Shown: positions 5,474 through 6,636 of the stretch, piece after piece
How the letters are laid out: each line of letters starts with the position of its first letter
Position numbering within the stretch: the first letter of the stretch is position 1
NCBI GenBank assembly: GCA_016927095.1
Contig: JAFGNI010000329.1
Coordinates: 1-6,636, forward strand
From: Anaerolineae bacterium
GTDB taxonomy: Bacteria > Chloroflexota > Anaerolineae > B4-G1 > SLSP01
Length of the DNA stretch: 6,636 bases
Reading direction: 5' to 3'
Position numbers and translations under genes: made by a program
Notes under the pieces: model-generated
The model's database searches: none
Told to the model about the DNA's origin: nothing
Seen by the model: the letters and a program-made list of their open reading frames with translations, nothing else

Positions 5474-5848
5474 ATGGGGTTCTTCAAGAAGATCGTCGAT
5501 GCCCTCTTCGGCTCCGCAGAGGGTGAGATCCGCGATCCCGACGGCATCTATCTCTATGTCAAGTGCGGACGCTGTGGGGCTCCCGTTCGGGTCCGAGCCG
5601 ACAAACGACACGACTTGCAGCGCGACTACGACACCAACGAGCTCATCCTCCACAAGGAAATCATGGACGGCAGGTGCTTCAGCTTGATGCAGGCGACGGT
5701 CCGCTTCGCTCCCAACTACCGTATCGTCGACCAGCAGCTAGAGGGAGGCGAGTTCATCTCTTGGGAGGAGTACCGCGATCTGACCAGGCCTTCTCAGGAT
5801 CAAGGCAACAGCGCCGTAACTGAGGAGAAGTCCACACCCGAAAGCTGA
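5474..5848 (+). CDS. conserved-type small protein with CxxC motif, function unknown
   Basis: A 124-residue protein. It starts with an amphipathic helix MGFFKKIVDALFG that could touch a membrane or partner. Next comes YVKCGRCGAPVRVRADKRHD with Cys31 and Cys34 (CxxC). Further candidate ligands are His46, His60 and Cys68 in KEIMDGRCFSL, then a beta-like TVRFAPNYRIVDQQLEGGEF and the acidic segment ISWEEYRDL. The tail is polar and probably disordered. The pattern suggests a single zinc site or a redox pair, but no named family is recognised; I recall similar small unnamed proteins in Chloroflexota. The ATG follows a strong GGAGGT (5461-5466) that lies in the end of the SRPBCC gene, whose stop at 5468-5470 is only three nt upstream, so the two are co-translated. 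It is the last gene of the plus-strand cluster. Confidence 0.8.
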   Translation: MGFFKKIVDALFGSAEGEIRDPDGIYLYVKCGRCGAPVRVRADKRHDLQRDYDTNELILHKEIMDGRCFSLMQATVRFAPNYRIVDQQLEGGEFISWEEYRDLTRPSQDQGNSAVTEEKSTPES

Positions 5849-5899
5849 TCCCAGCCCTCAGACCGCTACACGCCTGGCCCTGGCCCGCATCCGTATGGT

Positions 5900-5962
5900 T
5901 GGCTTGGTCGGCATATACCTTGGCCGACTGCCTTCAGTTGTCCACTCTTTACCGACCAGCCA
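5900..5962. terminator. possible bidirectional transcription-end structure with alternative hairpins
   Basis: In the gap between two convergent genes, TGGC-T-TGGTCGG (5900-5911) can pair with CCGACCA-GCCA (5952-5962): seven plus four base pairs with one bulged T and a 40-nt loop. The same left arm can instead form GTCGGC/GCCGAC (5907-5912 with 5923-5928), a perfect 6-bp stem with a 10-nt loop. Neither is followed by a clear T-run on either strand (only a short CTCTTT at 5945-5950), so termination is inferred from position. The rest of 5849-5999 holds nothing else recognisable. Confidence 0.35.
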
Positions 5963-5999
5963 GTGTCGCTCAGGCAGGTGAACCGCCGCAGGCGATCTC

Positions 6000-6636
6000 T
6001 CACTCCAAGAGATCCAGCGCATACCACAGAGCGGTTGCTCCCGACTCTGTATAGGAAGCCAGGCGCTCTCGAAGCATCTCCAAGTCCAGATCGTCGCCCA
6101 CAAGGTAATCCTCGCCCACGACCACTACCGGCGCCTGCCCCCACAGCTCCTTTGGCACGGCCAGACGCTCAGCAAGGGCATCTGCCAGCTCGCGGTTGTC
6201 CTCCAGCGATCTGGTTTCGAAGGAGAGTTGGGGATAGACACCCTTCAGGTAGGTCAGATCATATCGGGTCCGCTCGCAGGTGTCGGTGCAATCGGCGCTC
6301 TCCAGGTAAAGCGCGAAGATGGGGATCGGGGAGGCACAGACCTCGCTCTCCTCGTCATCCACACAGCTCTCTAGACCTTCACCGGCAAGTCCGCCAAAAG
6401 GATCCTCACCCACGGTTTCGATAGACTCCGCCGCAATGTTGCCAAGCGCTGCAACTGGCGGCCAGTCGTTGCCGCCGGCGCCGAAGACGCACTTGAGATA
6501 GGGCAGCAGTCCCTCACGGATTGCGCGCTCGCCAACATAGGCCATTGCGTCGACAACAACGACGGGGATATCCCAACGACCGGCCTCCCCCACAAGATGC
6601 GCCTCTGTTGCCAGAAAGGCTTCATAGCCTTCGGTA
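6000..6636 (-). CDS. protein with two thioredoxin-like segments, possible redox protein (5' end outside window)
   Basis: The frame stays open through the right edge, so the protein begins outside the window; at least 211 residues are visible. An internal GTG at 6593 is a poor alternative start because coding sense continues upstream (...TEGYEAFLATEAHLVGEAG). Two segments have the late part of a thioredoxin fold with a putative cis-proline: DIPVVVVDAMAYVGERAIRE (about 6525-6570) and QAPVVVVGEDYLVGDDLDLE (about 6075-6135). The second is preceded by strand PIFALYLES and the motif CTDTC (codons at 6288-6290 and 6276-6278), a CxxxC pair in the place of the usual CxxC, then by SFETRSLEDNRELADALAE. 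The linker between the halves has further Cys (ESCVDDEESEVCAS) and is acidic. Such proteins are often paired with cytochrome c biogenesis or disulfide-transfer membrane proteins, but none is visible. It ends convergent to the CxxC gene. Confidence 0.65.
   Translation of the reverse strand, partial: TEGYEAFLATEAHLVGEAGRWDIPVVVVDAMAYVGERAIREGLLPYLKCVFGAGGNDWPPVAALGNIAAESIETVGEDPFGGLAGEGLESCVDDEESEVCASPIPIFALYLESADCTDTCERTRYDLTYLKGVYPQLSFETRSLEDNRELADALAERLAVPKELWGQAPVVVVGEDYLVGDDLDLEMLRERLASYTESGATALWYALDLLE

Noticed and set aside
5963..6424. 153-codon Pro/Arg-rich plus-strand frame at the right end
   Set aside because: It is opposite the thioredoxin-like gene, whose minus-strand reading has coherent strands, cis-proline motifs and a continuous frame to the edge.

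Overview
This is a GC-rich bacterial chromosomal window carrying ordinary signalling and housekeeping genes. No rRNA, tRNA, CRISPR array, insertion sequence or phage gene was seen. The protein styles suggest a member of Chloroflexota (Anaerolineae-like): a soluble GAF-PAS-GAF histidine kinase, a stand-alone SpoIIE-type phosphatase, a short P-loop protein with a GPCSSGKST motif, and a small CxxC protein. That placement is inferred from memory of families, not from a search.

The left part (1-1785) is a minus-strand gene run, probably one operon. It reads yajC, then a SpoIIE/PP2C-type phosphatase, then a small P-loop kinase-like protein, then mobB, which is cut by the left window edge. A 194-bp divergent intergenic region (1786-1979) separates it from a plus-strand signalling cluster. 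This region holds two well-formed promoter candidates facing opposite ways whose -35 boxes overlap. It also holds two perfect palindromes, one inside the plus promoter spacer and one at the expected minus-strand start point.

The plus-strand cluster (1980-5848) encodes a soluble hybrid-sensor-like histidine kinase without transmembrane segments, an OmpR-family response regulator, a SRPBCC (START-like) protein and a small CxxC protein. The last three genes are packed with 1-3 nt gaps and strong Shine-Dalgarno sequences, so they should be co-translated. Between kinase and regulator lies a 130-bp gap with its own promoter candidate and an elaborate hairpin, so the regulator may be transcribed or controlled separately from the kinase. 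A reasonable reading is that the kinase senses a soluble signal through its GAF and PAS domains and phosphorylates Asp54 of the regulator. The START-like and CxxC proteins would then be either outputs or accessory sensors; this is inference.

The right part is a convergent intergenic stretch (5849-5999) with mutually exclusive inverted repeats, followed by a minus-strand gene (6000-6636, 5' end outside the window) for a protein with two thioredoxin-like segments. The most noteworthy points are the overlapping divergent promoters with palindromes, the structured leader before the regulator, the conserved-looking kinase/regulator/START/CxxC unit, and the duplicated thioredoxin-like protein.
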